Positions 1-9,772 are shown, numbered from the stretch's first letter. The stretch is DNA of 64,000 bases from Lachnospiraceae bacterium (GCA_014799465.1 JAAVHZ010000006.1:62001-126000), one strand, 5' to 3'. Program-made: numbers and translations. Notes: generated by a model not told the origin, from the letters alone.

Positions 1-1157
1 ATGCTTTCTTTGTATATACTGTATGTCTTGGATTCGGTCTTTCATATGCAAATGCACTTGTTCTTGTACTTATAGAAGGTATAGTATTTGTTATTCTTAC
101 GCTGACGGGTATAAGGGCAAAAATATTTGATGCCATACCTGAACCTGTATGTATGGCTATTCCGGCAGGGATTGGACTGTTTATAGCATTTCTCGGACTT
201 CAGTCGGCAGGAATAGTAGTAAGTGATACGTCTACAGGTGTCAGTCTGGCATCTTTTAATGTAATCGGAGGCACTGTGTCATGGGATACAGTGATGCCGA
301 TGCTTGTTACAATTTTTACACTGATATTTATATCCGTATTGACCATAAAGAAGATAAAAGGTTCGGTACTTTGGGGAATTTTGGGTGGTACGGCAGTTTA
401 TTATATATTTGGTTTTACTTCAAAGGGATTTTATAATGATTTTCTTGGTTCTAACTTCAGTTTTAACCCATTTACGGCATTTAAAGAATTTGGCGTTGAA
501 GCATTTGGAAAAGTGTTCACCAAAGGATTTGATTTTTCAGGTTATCTTGAGACGCATTCAGCTTCATCTTTAATAATACTTCTTGTTACTACTTCATTGG
601 CTTTTTGTCTTGTAGATATGTTCAATACACTGGGAACATTATATGGAGCATGTTCAAGAGGAAATATTCTTACAAAGGAAGGTGAAATTCCGTCATTTGA
701 AAATGCTATGCTTTCGGATGCCATAGCGACATGTTGCGGTTCTGTATGCGGAACTTCAACGATTACTACATTTGTGGAGTCATCTGCAGGTGTTGCGGAG
801 GGAGGAAAAACAGGACTTACGGCAATAGTAACTGCATGTATGTTCTTTTTTGCCATGTTTTTAAGTCCGTTGGCATCACTTATACCGGGATGTGCCATAT
901 CAGCGGCACTTATATATGTAGGTGTGCTTATGATTAATTGTGTAACTAATATTGACTGGAATGATTTGGAATCATCTTTACCGGCTTTTATGACAGTGGC
1001 AATGATGCCATTTACTTACAATATAAGTTATGGGATATCATTCGGGCTTATATCTTATGTTCTTGTTAAACTTTTTATAGGAAAGGCAAAAGAAGTAAAA
1101 ACAGAAACAATGGTGATAGCTGTATTGTTTGGAATTATGTTTTTTGTAACACACTAA
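1..1157 (+). CDS. NCS2/AzgA-type purine permease (5' end outside window)
   Basis: Integral membrane permease, most likely for adenine, guanine or hypoxanthine uptake by proton symport (family knowledge). The frame is open from the first bases of the window, so the true start lies upstream; an internal ATG at 153 is not the start because the residues before it are conserved family sequence (FFVYTVCLGFGLSYANAL). The AzgA signature GTSTITTFVESSAGVAEGG is present, followed by several hydrophobic helices and a stop at 1155-1157. About 384 residues are visible. It converges with the leftward operon only 30 bp away. Substrate choice within the family is not visible. Confidence 0.9.
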   Translation, partial: AFFVYTVCLGFGLSYANALVLVLIEGIVFVILTLTGIRAKIFDAIPEPVCMAIPAGIGLFIAFLGLQSAGIVVSDTSTGVSLASFNVIGGTVSWDTVMPMLVTIFTLIFISVLTIKKIKGSVLWGILGGTAVYYIFGFTSKGFYNDFLGSNFSFNPFTAFKEFGVEAFGKVFTKGFDFSGYLETHSASSLIILLVTTSLAFCLVDMFNTLGTLYGACSRGNILTKEGEIPSFENAMLSDAIATCCGSVCGTSTITTFVESSAGVAEGGKTGLTAIVTACMFFFAMFLSPLASLIPGCAISAALIYVGVLMINCVTNIDWNDLESSLPAFMTVAMMPFTYNISYGISFGLISYVLVKLFIGKAKEVKTETMVIAVLFGIMFFVTH

Positions 1158-1187
1158 ATCCGAAGATTACTGCCATAAACATCAGAG

Positions 1188-1850
1188 TCACCCCATGGCG
1201 ATAATTGCCCTGCTTTCAATAAATGCCGCAAAAAGCATTAGCAGTATACCAATGATGATACATAAAATCTCCTGCTTTTTCCAGGTAATCTCTTTTATGC
1301 TTCTCGTTGAGGTATTCTTCCCATGTGTCATTACAAGATATTTGTCCGCCAAAGAGCATGCGATCAATAACAGACCAAACATTTCAATCATTCCTGCATG
1401 CTGCGCAAAGTGAAACATGCCTGCAATTCTTTCCATCAACGGAATGCTTGCAGTATTTGTGCTACTAAAGGATCCCGTTCCAAGAATAACTGCATTTAGT
1501 AAAACCAAAAGAAGAAAGCAGTAATATCCTAATGTCAAATAGCATTCTTTTTCTTTACGCTTCTTGGCAAAAATACTGCCAACCAAGATTGCGACCACGC
1601 TCATCTGATTAAACAGAAATATTTGCAAAGTAGAAACCAACAGATTTGACGAAGTTTCAAAATCCCTAGATTCGCTATAGCTATTTAAGAACCCATCCGG
1701 CAGGAAAAAATAGCTCAGTGCAACTGTTCCAATAAAGGCAATCAAAAAAATCACGGTAAGGCAGATAATCCTGATATATAGTTTTTCCGAAGTCAATTTT
1801 TCCCGAACCATGGTTTTATCACTACATTTCATTTTCGAACTTTCTAACAT
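1188..1850 (-). CDS. five-helix membrane protein of unknown function, regulator operon
   Basis: Unrecognised polytopic membrane protein. Five hydrophobic segments can be read: one near the N-terminus (IICLTVIFLIAFIGTVALSY), three in the middle and one near the C-terminus (ILCIIIGILLMLFAAFI). It is the third gene of a leftward operon after an XRE regulator and a four-helix membrane protein, and overlaps the latter. The start is uncertain: a TTG at 1862 has a ribosome site too close to it, an ATG at 1850 follows AAGGG by 14 bases, and an ATG at 1832 overlaps the upstream stop. Genes of this kind beside a small XRE regulator are common in Clostridia; a role in sensing or export is only a guess. 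Confidence 0.7.
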   Translation of the reverse strand: MLESSKMKCSDKTMVREKLTSEKLYIRIICLTVIFLIAFIGTVALSYFFLPDGFLNSYSESRDFETSSNLLVSTLQIFLFNQMSVVAILVGSIFAKKRKEKECYLTLGYYCFLLLVLLNAVILGTGSFSSTNTASIPLMERIAGMFHFAQHAGMIEMFGLLLIACSLADKYLVMTHGKNTSTRSIKEITWKKQEILCIIIGILLMLFAAFIESRAIIAMG

Positions 1851-2244
1851 AGTAAATCTCAATTCCCTTCACGGCTATATATCCCCCGATAATCATTAAC
1901 AACATGGACATGTCTGCCTTCATCAAGGCAAATGCAAGCGATAGTACCATAAAAACGCAAAGCATGAAATCATATGCCTTCGCCTTTGCTGCATTATGAA
2001 TTGCCAGGACCCTCTCATCCTTCTTATTGATTGCATTTTTCTTAGCCAATTTAGGATCCGCTTTTTCAGCCTTTGTCGTACATATTTTACCTATGCCGTG
2101 ACCGAATACGAAACATCCAAGACTAATGCCTATGTATGCCAAGGAACTCATAATATTCCCTAACATTTTTATCATAACCAAACCTGTTGTAAGAACTGTC
2201 ACTCCAATGATCACATAAACATAGCCTGCTTTTTTATCACTCAT
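1822..2244 (-). CDS. small membrane protein paired with XRE regulator
   Basis: About 140 residues: two N-terminal hydrophobic helices (VYVIIGVTVLTTGLVMI and a second near residues 35-50), a charged cytoplasmic stretch rich in Lys and Ala, then two more helices (FMLCVFMVLSLAFALM and MLLMIIGGYIAVKGIEI). The start codon overlaps the stop of the XRE regulator gene, so the two are translationally coupled. This arrangement matches the many Firmicutes loci where a YozG-like regulator is followed by a small DUF2178/DUF3796-like membrane protein. Function unknown. Confidence 0.75.
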   Translation of the reverse strand: MSDKKAGYVYVIIGVTVLTTGLVMIKMLGNIMSSLAYIGISLGCFVFGHGIGKICTTKAEKADPKLAKKNAINKKDERVLAIHNAAKAKAYDFMLCVFMVLSLAFALMKADMSMLLMIIGGYIAVKGIEIYYVRKFENEM

Positions 2245-2444
2245 TGCTCATCCTCCTCATATAAAAAAATCTCTTCGATTGTAACGCCAAAATACCGAGC
2301 CAGCTTAAATGCAAGGTTAATGGACGGATTATATCTTCCGTTTTCCAAAGAGCTGATTGTCTGCCTTGACACTTCCATGACATCCGCCAGTTCGTCCTGC
2401 TTAATGCCACGCTCTTTACGCAATTCATCTATACGGTTTTTCAT
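2241..2444 (-). CDS. small XRE-family (YozG/Cro-like) transcriptional regulator
   Basis: A 67-residue protein that is almost only a helix-turn-helix domain (IKQDELADVMEVSRQTISSL, then ENGRYNPS). It has the typical C-terminal stop after IEEIF as in YozG-like regulators. The start is preceded by a strong AGGAGGA site. It heads an operon with two membrane proteins and very likely represses its own promoter, where a GTAAAG/CTTTAC palindrome lies between the -10 and the start codon. Confidence 0.9.
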   Translation of the reverse strand: MKNRIDELRKERGIKQDELADVMEVSRQTISSLENGRYNPSINLAFKLARYFGVTIEEIFLYEEDEQ

Positions 2445-2460
2445 GTCCTCCTCCTATTAC

Positions 2461-2511
2461 GTAAAGTTTACTTTACATTCTTAAAATAGCACGAAAAGAA
2501 CTCAATGTCAA
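2461..2511 (-). promoter_or_regulatory. promoter and likely auto-operator of XRE operon
   Basis: On the minus strand TTGACA (2506-2511), a 17-bp spacer and TATTTT (2483-2488) form a near-consensus sigma-A promoter. Just downstream, 2461-2476 carries GTAAAGTAAACTTTAC, an inverted repeat with 6-bp arms. A half-site TGTAAAG occurs again upstream of the -35. Operator use by the adjacent regulator is inferred. Confidence 0.75.
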
Positions 2512-2530
2512 GCCGACTTTACATTTTTAT

Positions 2531-2586
2531 TAAAAAAAAGGGGATGTCGCTTTAATGATTGAAAAATCGTGAAGTGCGACATCCCC
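2531..2586 (-). terminator. rho-independent terminator of GNAT gene
   Basis: Perfect 11-bp arms (GGGGATGTCGC at 2540-2550, its complement at 2576-2586) followed on the minus strand by an eight-T tract (2531-2539). It ends transcription of the acetyltransferase gene reading leftwards. Confidence 0.85.
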
Positions 2587-2625
2587 ATCAAATTTTCAGC
2601 TTAAAATAGCTGCAATTATATAATA

Positions 2626-3174
2626 TTATGTAAGACTTTGGTAATATGAATAGTCAACTATTCCCTTTATATTTTTCAAAGCACCTGTTACTAATTCTTT
2701 TACCATCAGACATTCCGGAGCAGGGAGGTTGATATTTGGTCCTGCAATAATTCCATAATCACAAGAAGTTTTAAAACCTCTTGGATTATAGTTTTGCGGA
2801 TTACCCTCAACAATGACTGCTTCATATCCTGATTCTTTTGCCTTTTCAAAACCAAATTCAATAAGCTCCTTTGATATATGTTGCCTTTGTAATTCGGTTT
2901 TAACTGCTACAGGTGAAAGCAGAAGTAATTGATTCTCATATTTTCCTTCTAAATGAAATTTTGAGAACATGGCATATCCAATTACCTTATCATATTCATT
3001 TACCATAATTAATTCTAATTCCGGTAAGTAAAATTTTTTGCTTCTTATTTCTTTAACAAGATTTCTTACCGTTTTCCCGGAATCAGCATTTTCTGATTCG
3101 GTAAATACTTTTTCTACTAATAATAAAGATTCTTCTAAATGTTTCTCATCAATACTTTTAATAATTCTATTCAT
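2626..3174 (-). CDS. GNAT-family N-acetyltransferase (YhbS-like)
   Basis: About 182 residues with a GNAT fold. The central strand is LLLLSPVAVKTELQRQHISK, the acetyl-CoA motif A region in which the usual Q/RxxGxG/A is replaced by QRQHIS. It is followed by EAVIVEGNPQNYNPRGFK, the YhbS-type motif in which a Tyr precedes a Gly-Phe. The start ATG is preceded by AAGGAGA at ideal spacing. Single-gene unit with its own terminator. Substrate unknown. A 34-bp near-copy of part of this gene lies at 9180-9212. Confidence 0.85.
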   Translation of the reverse strand: MNRIIKSIDEKHLEESLLLVEKVFTESENADSGKTVRNLVKEIRSKKFYLPELELIMVNEYDKVIGYAMFSKFHLEGKYENQLLLLSPVAVKTELQRQHISKELIEFGFEKAKESGYEAVIVEGNPQNYNPRGFKTSCDYGIIAGPNINLPAPECLMVKELVTGALKNIKGIVDYSYYQSLT

Positions 3175-3524
3175 TTTTTCTCCTTGATATTTTTAAATGA
3201 TTTTCTTTGCAGTAAAAAAATGTATAATCTTTCATCTCAATCACTCCTTTCAAATTTTCCTTTTGGATTCCCTTGTGTCATAGTAATGATAAGGGAAAAA
3301 CCAAAAGACATATAAAGATATTATAGTATTTTAATAAACAAAATGAAAGTATTTCTTATGTATTCAAGCCGGAAAAAATATTATCTGAGAAAATATTAAT
3401 TTTCCATTTTAAAGTGTAAGTATTTGATGTAAAATTAATCATAAGGAATCTTTGCAAAAGTATTCGTTATTATGTGGTGGGAAATGGAAAAAATTAGTTT
3501 TCAGGAAAAGGAGAAGATGCTTGT
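3175..3524. other. intergenic region, divergent genes
   Basis: 350 bp between the leftward GNAT gene and the rightward surface-protein gene. It is AT-rich. An interrupted inverted repeat (CTTTTGG..CCCTT at 3260-3274 against AAGGG..CCAAAAG at 3291-3307) can form a hairpin but has no T tract. I could not assign a convincing promoter for the 1859-residue protein. Confidence 0.5.
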
Positions 3525-6500
3525 ATGAAATTTAGAAGAAGAAAAAAAGTATTGTCGGGTGTTCTTGCAACAGTGATGGTACTGACCTGTTTGCCTGATT
3601 ATTCGGCAGCAGCAATGAATAAGAATCAAGAGGCGTCTTTGCAGAGCCGGTCTTTGGAAGAAACATATTCAGAGTCAGAGATAGAGGTGCCATCTGCAGA
3701 AGTTTTTGAAGAACAGGAAATTTTTGGGGTTGGAGAACAGGAACCTTTGCCGGTACAGGGAATTGTTCAGGGAAAATGTGGTGAGAATGTCAGCTATGAG
3801 CTGAATGCAGACACTGGCGAGATGGTAATAAGCGGAAGTGGAGCCATGGCAGATTATGAAGCGGCAACCGATTCACCATTTTATCAATATGGGGACATCA
3901 TAACTTCTGTTGAGGTCACAGAAGGTATAACCTCTATAGGAACTTTGTCATTTGCCTTTTGTTTTGGGGTAGAAAGGGTGTATCTTCCAAATACACTTGA
4001 AACTATTGGAAAACAGGCATTCCTCGGATGTGTATCACTTCAGGCACTGGTTGTACCTGAAACAGTGGCGAACATCGGAGATTATGCACTTGGATATTAC
4101 TGCAATAACGGGAAAGAGGGAACATATCAGAAAACAGGATTAAATATTATTGGTATAAGTGGTTCGGCTGCAGCAACCTACGCACAGGAAAAGGAACAGA
4201 CATTTATTGCAGCCGATGAGTTTACACATTACTGTGGGGAAACTGCGGCTTGGGAAGTAGATATTAAAACCGGTGTATTGAAAATCTCCGGTGAAGGGAG
4301 TATGTCTGATTATACTGTAAGCAATTATAACGGAACGAGACCGGAATATTATCCGTATCGCGATTACATTACATCTGTAGTGATTGAAACCGGGATAACT
4401 GCCATTGGCAAAGAGGTATTTTATAATTTTGAAAAACTGAAACATATAGATATTGCCAACAGTGTAGAAGTGATTGGGCAGTCTGCTTTTTCATATTGCG
4501 GCAATTTGGAGGGCATTCTGTTGCCTGAATCACTGACATCTATCGGACAGTATGCATTTTCTGACTGCTACAGTCTAAAAAGTATCAATATACCGGAAGG
4601 GGTGTCTGAAATCGGCACCAATGTATTTTCAGGATGCAGCCAATTAGAGAAAATTGAAGTGGCAGAGGGAAATGCATTCTTTTCTTCATATCAGGGGGTG
4701 CTGTTTGATAAGGAGCAGAAAAATCTGATTGTATTTCCAAAAGGTTGTAAGGCTGCGTCATTTATTGTGCCGGATACAGTGAAATCTGTAGGGCAGTATG
4801 CATTTTCAGGAGGCAGTGCATTGAAAAGCCTGATATTTGAAGGGGATGCACCATCAGGTTTACAGGCAAATAGACAAAAAATTGATGGTCTTACAATATA
4901 TTATTCATCTTCCAGACAGAGCTGGGATTCTATAGTAAGTGCTTTGGAAACTGCAAATGTGGATATGAAAGATATGTCGGAACTGATAAATCAGAGTACC
5001 TTATTGATTGATGCGGAGTCACAACAGTTAAGTGTAGGGCAGAGCATACAGTTAACAACACAAATCAGTCCCTATCTTGCTACGGAATTTTTATGGTCTA
5101 GCAGTAATGAGGGAGCAGCAGTTGTCTCCGATCAGGGAAAAGTGACGGCGGTAAACCCGGGAAACACAGAAATACAGGTGACAAGTGCAGACGGTCAATA
5201 TACTGCAAAGATGTCAATTACTGTGACGGGAGAACAGTTTACAATGCCTGATTATGACCTTGAAGTCTTAGAGGAAGGAATAAATTATACTTCCATATTT
5301 GTACCTACAAAACAGATTATTTCCGAGAATCTGCATGGTATTTATTTTTTGGAAAAGAATAAACTGGGATTTTATTCTTTTGTAGATAAGAGTTATCGGG
5401 AAGTGGAAACCTTTGAGGGATGTGATGATGCATATGCTGCAAACGGAATGCTGTATGTGCTTTATAAAAATGCATGTTATATTTATGATTTATCAGTACA
5501 ATCCATGAAATCCTGGTTTGAAATCGGCGGCTATAAAACGGTTGCGGTAGGGGCTGATGCACAGGGAAGGATTTATATCAGCGGTAGTAGCAAGTATAAT
5601 TCAAAAAAACAAGTTATATTACTGTTTTCAGAGGATGGGAAGATGCTTTCGGAGCTGCCGGTAGGTACAAATGTGTATGCGTTTTCAGGTTTTGACAGCA
5701 GCAATGGATATTTTTACATGGAGTCTTATTATGATTATTATTCTTGGGGATATTCTCATCCGGGCATTGGACTTACTATGGGCAAAGCGGATGGGAATAG
5801 ATTGAGGTATATTGACACATATTACAGTTTTAGTGAGAGTGGGATGATTTCACGAGGAATGAGCTGCCTGCTGTTTTTGTGTCAGGATGCGTATATGGAA
5901 CATCAGACCAGTGCAGAATTGATTGGAGACAGGTATTTAACGGCAGCAAGTGTGTTGCACGGTATAGTCAGCGTGTACGATTCCCATTCGGCAAGTTCCG
6001 GTGGAATCTCCCGCCTTATGAATATAAGCAGGTCTGCAATAGATGAGGATGGAGAGAAGGGATATTATGACGTTTCAAGTATAGGAGTGCGCACAGTATA
6101 TAATGAAAGGAATAACAGTATACTTATCTATGAAAATAACAAAACAATTTCAGAATATTCATTGATTACAGGTGAAAAGCTGTCTGACTTTGAAACTCAG
6201 CATAAGGTGTTTAATATGCTGAAGATGGGTGATTCTCTGATTGTAATTGAAAAAGAAAATAATGCATATTATATGGAAATTCTGGACTGGGGTGTACCAG
6301 CAGAAATTCAAATCCGGACAGAACATACACAGATGCAGGTGGGTTCTTCACAAACATTAACATTAGAGAGTGATAAGAAATACAACTCACATTGTCGGTG
6401 GTCAAGCAGCGACAGCAGTATTGTATCTGTTACCGGGGAAGGAAGGGCAGCAGCATGGAAGGAAGGAACCGCAGTGATTACCGCTGAGATTTCTGAGTCT

Positions 6501-9104
6501 TTAAAAGTTGACATTACAATTACAGTGACCGCATCTGGTATCCTGACGCCGGAAGAAAACATTATCAGGAAGGAAGGGGAACTAAGTGAGAACTGCTCGG
6601 TAAATGATTATCGTGTTTACGGAAAAACAGTCAAATCTTATCTTGTAGAGAATGATAACCAGACCATAACCAGAGTAGAATATATTCCAGAAAAAGGTGT
6701 ACTGGCAGAAACTTATTCTAAAGAGTATGAAATGTTGGAAAGCAAAGTAATACCATGTGAGCTGAGTTATTTTGGCGGTTATTATTCCGGCAGGGATGCA
6801 AACTTCCTTGTGTTTGGGGAGAAGAATGAAGCAGAGAGTGATGAAGCAGAAGTATTAAGAATTGTAAAATACAGCAAGGAATGGGAACGTAAAGGGGAGG
6901 TTTCTGTCAAAGGAGCCAATACCTATATTCCATTTGATGCAGGTTCCCTTCGTATGACGGAAACCGGAAACCTGCTGTATATTTATACCTGCCATGAAAT
7001 GTATGCAAGTGGGGATTCTGCACACCATCAGGCAAATATGACATTTGTGGTGAATGAAGAGACAATGGAAATTGCACAATCTTATTATGGTGTGTTAAAT
7101 ATTGCACAGGCAGGATATGTGAGCCATTCCTTCAACCAATTTATCCAGACAGACGGAACATATGTATTTCGTGTGGATCATGGAGATGCCAATCCTCGTG
7201 CAGTTTCGCTGACACGATGCAATGTGGATGGCGATATTACAAATATATCTTATACATTGCCATTTCCTATCAGCGGTACGCAGGGAAATAATGCTACCGG
7301 TGCATCAATAGGAGGTTTTGAATTATCTTCAGATAATTGTCTGATTGTTGGAAATTCTATAGATCAGGGCAGCTATTCTTATAATGGGCAGCGTAATATA
7401 TTTGTGACTATTACGAGCAAGGAGCTGGATGCCGGTAATACAGTCTGGCTGACAGACTATACATCAGATTCTGATATTATGCCACGTACTCCATATATAG
7501 TGAAGCTAAGTCAGGAGCAGTTTTTAGTTTTGTGGGAGGAGTACAGCAGCCAATCAGAGAAGACCAGAGTGAAAATGGTGACAATAGATTCAGAGGGAAA
7601 TAAAACATCAGAGATTGTTGAGACAGGACTGAGACTGTCAGACTGTGCACCAGTTATTACATCGGATGGATTGGTAAAATGGTATGTGACCGACAGTAAA
7701 TCAGTTAACTTCTGCGTGGTCAATCCTTATAATTTGTCGGCTGTAAAGGGCGAAATTACAGAAACAGAGCAAGTCAGTTGTGAACATATATGGGATGAAG
7801 GAACAGTTACTGTTGCTGCAACATGTATTAAAGAAGGTATTAAAACTTTTACATGTACTGAGTGTGGAACCATTCGAACTGAAATAATGGCATTAGATTC
7901 TAATAATCATGATTTTACATGGATATCAGATGCTACAGGACATTGGAAAGAATGTGGGTGCGGAGAAAAGTCAGAGGCAGCAGAACATATCTATGGTTGG
8001 GTCATTGACCAACCAGCGACTGGGGAAACAACCGGAATAAAACATGAAGAGTGTTCCATATGCGGAAACAAGAGAAATGAAAATACAATAATAGGCAAAA
8101 TCCCAGAGGGACATACGCACAAATACGAAACTATATGGAAGAATGATGTGGAGAACCACTGGAAAGAATGTGAGTGCGGAGAGATAGAAAAAGAAGAACA
8201 TACCTTTGGAGAATGGACTACCACGAAGGAAGCAACCTGTTCAGACATCGGCATACAGAGCCATGAATGCACAGTTTGCGGATATAGTGAAACGAAGGAA
8301 ATCTCTGTAAGTGGTCATACACTTAACAAGGTAGCATCCGTACCGGCAACTTGCACTTTAGAAGGAAATATAGAATATTATGTATGTTCCATTTGTAACA
8401 AGTGTTTTGCTGACAGTGAAGCTACAAAAGAAATATTTCCTTCTGATATAGCAATAAGCAAAACGACACATTCCTATAAAGCATACATTACAAAAGCTAC
8501 GCTTAAGAAAAATGGCAGCATTGTACAAAAGTGCAGTAACTGTGGAGAAGAAAAAAGCAGAACTGTAATCTATGCGGTAAGAGATATAACCTTGTCGAAA
8601 ACATCTTACACCTATAATGGCAAAGTGAGGAAACCTGTTGTCACCATCAAAGACAGCAAAGGCAGGTTGCTGAAAGAAAAAACTGACTATACGGTTTTGA
8701 TGCCAAAGGGAATGAAAAATGTAGGGCGTTATACGGTGACAATCACATTTAAAGGAAATTATAAGGGAACGAAAAAGAAGACCTTTGACATTGTTCCTAA
8801 AGGGACATCTATTTCTAAAGTGACAGCGAAAAAGGGAGGCTTCACTGTAAAGTGGAAGAAACAGTCCTCACAGACTACAGGTTATGAGATTGTCTATTCC
8901 ACAAGCAGTAAATTTGCAAAGAAGTATACTAAGACGGCGATTGTTAAAAAGAGCAAGATAATATCAAAATCTATTTCTAAATTGAAAGCGAAAAAGAAAT
9001 ATTATGTAAGGATACGCACTTATAAGACGGTCAAGGCCAATGGGAAAACCGTCAAGCTTTATTCGGGATGGTCTAAAGCAAAGACTGTCATAATAAAAAA
9101 ATAA
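3525..9104 (+). CDS. giant secreted BspA-type LRR / Big_2 surface protein
   Basis: 1859 residues. A Lys/Arg-rich signal peptide (residues 1-30, ending SAAA) directs export. Two blocks of BspA-type (LRR_5) repeats follow, about residues 60-215 and 240-480 (IGTLSFAF, IGQSAFSYC, IGQYAFSDC units). Then come a Big_2-like Ig domain (about 486-567), a long beta-rich region, a second Big_2 (about 925-1004), another beta-rich region, Cys/His-rich repeats (1419-1679, with HWKECxCGE twice and CxxCG pairs), and a basic MBG/FN3-like C-terminal part (about 1686-1859). No LPXTG motif; the Lys-rich C-terminus may bind the wall. The ATG is preceded by AAAGGAG. Role in adhesion or glycan contact is inferred from the family. 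Confidence 0.85.
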   Translation: MKFRRRKKVLSGVLATVMVLTCLPDYSAAAMNKNQEASLQSRSLEETYSESEIEVPSAEVFEEQEIFGVGEQEPLPVQGIVQGKCGENVSYELNADTGEMVISGSGAMADYEAATDSPFYQYGDIITSVEVTEGITSIGTLSFAFCFGVERVYLPNTLETIGKQAFLGCVSLQALVVPETVANIGDYALGYYCNNGKEGTYQKTGLNIIGISGSAAATYAQEKEQTFIAADEFTHYCGETAAWEVDIKTGVLKISGEGSMSDYTVSNYNGTRPEYYPYRDYITSVVIETGITAIGKEVFYNFEKLKHIDIANSVEVIGQSAFSYCGNLEGILLPESLTSIGQYAFSDCYSLKSINIPEGVSEIGTNVFSGCSQLEKIEVAEGNAFFSSYQGVLFDKEQKNLIVFPKGCKAASFIVPDTVKSVGQYAFSGGSALKSLIFEGDAPSGLQANRQKIDGLTIYYSSSRQSWDSIVSALETANVDMKDMSELINQSTLLIDAESQQLSVGQSIQLTTQISPYLATEFLWSSSNEGAAVVSDQGKVTAVNPGNTEIQVTSADGQYTAKMSITVTGEQFTMPDYDLEVLEEGINYTSIFVPTKQIISENLHGIYFLEKNKLGFYSFVDKSYREVETFEGCDDAYAANGMLYVLYKNACYIYDLSVQSMKSWFEIGGYKTVAVGADAQGRIYISGSSKYNSKKQVILLFSEDGKMLSELPVGTNVYAFSGFDSSNGYFYMESYYDYYSWGYSHPGIGLTMGKADGNRLRYIDTYYSFSESGMISRGMSCLLFLCQDAYMEHQTSAELIGDRYLTAASVLHGIVSVYDSHSASSGGISRLMNISRSAIDEDGEKGYYDVSSIGVRTVYNERNNSILIYENNKTISEYSLITGEKLSDFETQHKVFNMLKMGDSLIVIEKENNAYYMEILDWGVPAEIQIRTEHTQMQVGSSQTLTLESDKKYNSHCRWSSSDSSIVSVTGEGRAAAWKEGTAVITAEISESLKVDITITVTASGILTPEENIIRKEGELSENCSVNDYRVYGKTVKSYLVENDNQTITRVEYIPEKGVLAETYSKEYEMLESKVIPCELSYFGGYYSGRDANFLVFGEKNEAESDEAEVLRIVKYSKEWERKGEVSVKGANTYIPFDAGSLRMTETGNLLYIYTCHEMYASGDSAHHQANMTFVVNEETMEIAQSYYGVLNIAQAGYVSHSFNQFIQTDGTYVFRVDHGDANPRAVSLTRCNVDGDITNISYTLPFPISGTQGNNATGASIGGFELSSDNCLIVGNSIDQGSYSYNGQRNIFVTITSKELDAGNTVWLTDYTSDSDIMPRTPYIVKLSQEQFLVLWEEYSSQSEKTRVKMVTIDSEGNKTSEIVETGLRLSDCAPVITSDGLVKWYVTDSKSVNFCVVNPYNLSAVKGEITETEQVSCEHIWDEGTVTVAATCIKEGIKTFTCTECGTIRTEIMALDSNNHDFTWISDATGHWKECGCGEKSEAAEHIYGWVIDQPATGETTGIKHEECSICGNKRNENTIIGKIPEGHTHKYETIWKNDVENHWKECECGEIEKEEHTFGEWTTTKEATCSDIGIQSHECTVCGYSETKEISVSGHTLNKVASVPATCTLEGNIEYYVCSICNKCFADSEATKEIFPSDIAISKTTHSYKAYITKATLKKNGSIVQKCSNCGEEKSRTVIYAVRDITLSKTSYTYNGKVRKPVVTIKDSKGRLLKEKTDYTVLMPKGMKNVGRYTVTITFKGNYKGTKKKTFDIVPKGTSISKVTAKKGGFTVKWKKQSSQTTGYEIVYSTSSKFAKKYTKTAIVKKSKIISKSISKLKAKKKYYVRIRTYKTVKANGKTVKLYSGWSKAKTVIIKK

Positions 9105-9141
9105 ACGTATTGGATATACCTATACAACATGCAATAAATGA

Positions 9142-9180
9142 AAAGGCATTTAGGAGAAATCTTAAATGCCTTTCTTATTT
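9142..9180 (+). terminator. terminator of surface-protein gene
   Basis: Arms AAAGGCATTTA (9142-9152) and TAAATGCCTTT (9163-9173) pair perfectly around a 10-base loop, followed by CTTATTTT. It lies 37 bp after the stop of the 1859-residue protein. Confidence 0.8.
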
Positions 9181-9212
9181 TCTTACCGTTTTCTCGTAAT
9201 CAGTATTTTCTG
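9178..9212 (-). pseudogene. 34-bp relic of a GNAT gene
   Basis: This stretch matches 3062-3095, inside the coding part of the upstream GNAT gene, with only three or four differences (shared blocks TTTCTTACCGTTTTC and ATTTTCTGAT). It lies between a terminator and the stop of the LigT-like gene, codes for nothing, and is best read as the remains of a second copy. Confidence 0.5.
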
Positions 9213-9231
9213 ATATAAAGATAATATAGTA

Positions 9232-9744
9232 TTAATACAATTTCTTTTCAATAATTATAATTGATTCATCATTATTTCCTATCATTTCAACAGATACTTT
9301 ATTCACAATTGTTTCAAAACAGTTATCAACAGATTTTATGACATTGTATGCCTCTTCCATTTTATCCGCTGAATCAAGGTTGCCAATTGTCATATGAGGT
9401 ATAAATGGCTGTTGGTATTGTTTATTAAAAATGTTTAAATATAGCTGATTATGAATATTTAAAAGTTCATTTTGACCGCTTTTTACATTTAAGAAAAGAT
9501 AATTTCCATACATATCTTTATGTCGGCTGATTCCCTGTAAAATTAATTTAAACGGACTTGTCTGATTTAAACTTATATCCAGTTTTTGGCTGAGTAAAGT
9601 ATTCGAAATATCACTTTCAAAAGGAAACATTAGTGTTATGTGTGGTTTTACCAGATTATACAATGGATCATATTTTTCTCTAATCTCATCAATTATCCTT
9701 TGATTGCTAAACTGTGGAAAAATCATTATAGTTCGTTTTAACAT
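9232..9744 (-). CDS. LigT/2'-5' RNA ligase-like 2H phosphoesterase
   Basis: 170 residues with the two His-x-Thr signatures of the 2H phosphoesterase superfamily: HITLMFPF near residue 36 and HMTIGNL near residue 118. Such enzymes act on 2',3'-cyclic phosphates or 2'-5' linkages in RNA or small nucleotides; the true substrate is not known. It is the last gene of a leftward cluster behind a GNAT gene and a GNAT relic. The start has a weak GAGGT site. Confidence 0.85.
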   Translation of the reverse strand: MLKRTIMIFPQFSNQRIIDEIREKYDPLYNLVKPHITLMFPFESDISNTLLSQKLDISLNQTSPFKLILQGISRHKDMYGNYLFLNVKSGQNELLNIHNQLYLNIFNKQYQQPFIPHMTIGNLDSADKMEEAYNVIKSVDNCFETIVNKVSVEMIGNNDESIIIIEKKLY

Positions 9745-9772
9745 ATTATTACCTCGCAGTTTTGGTGTTTTA

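Noticed and set aside
153-1157. Start of the permease at the ATG at 153
   Set aside because: Conserved AzgA sequence continues in frame to the window edge, so the gene begins upstream.
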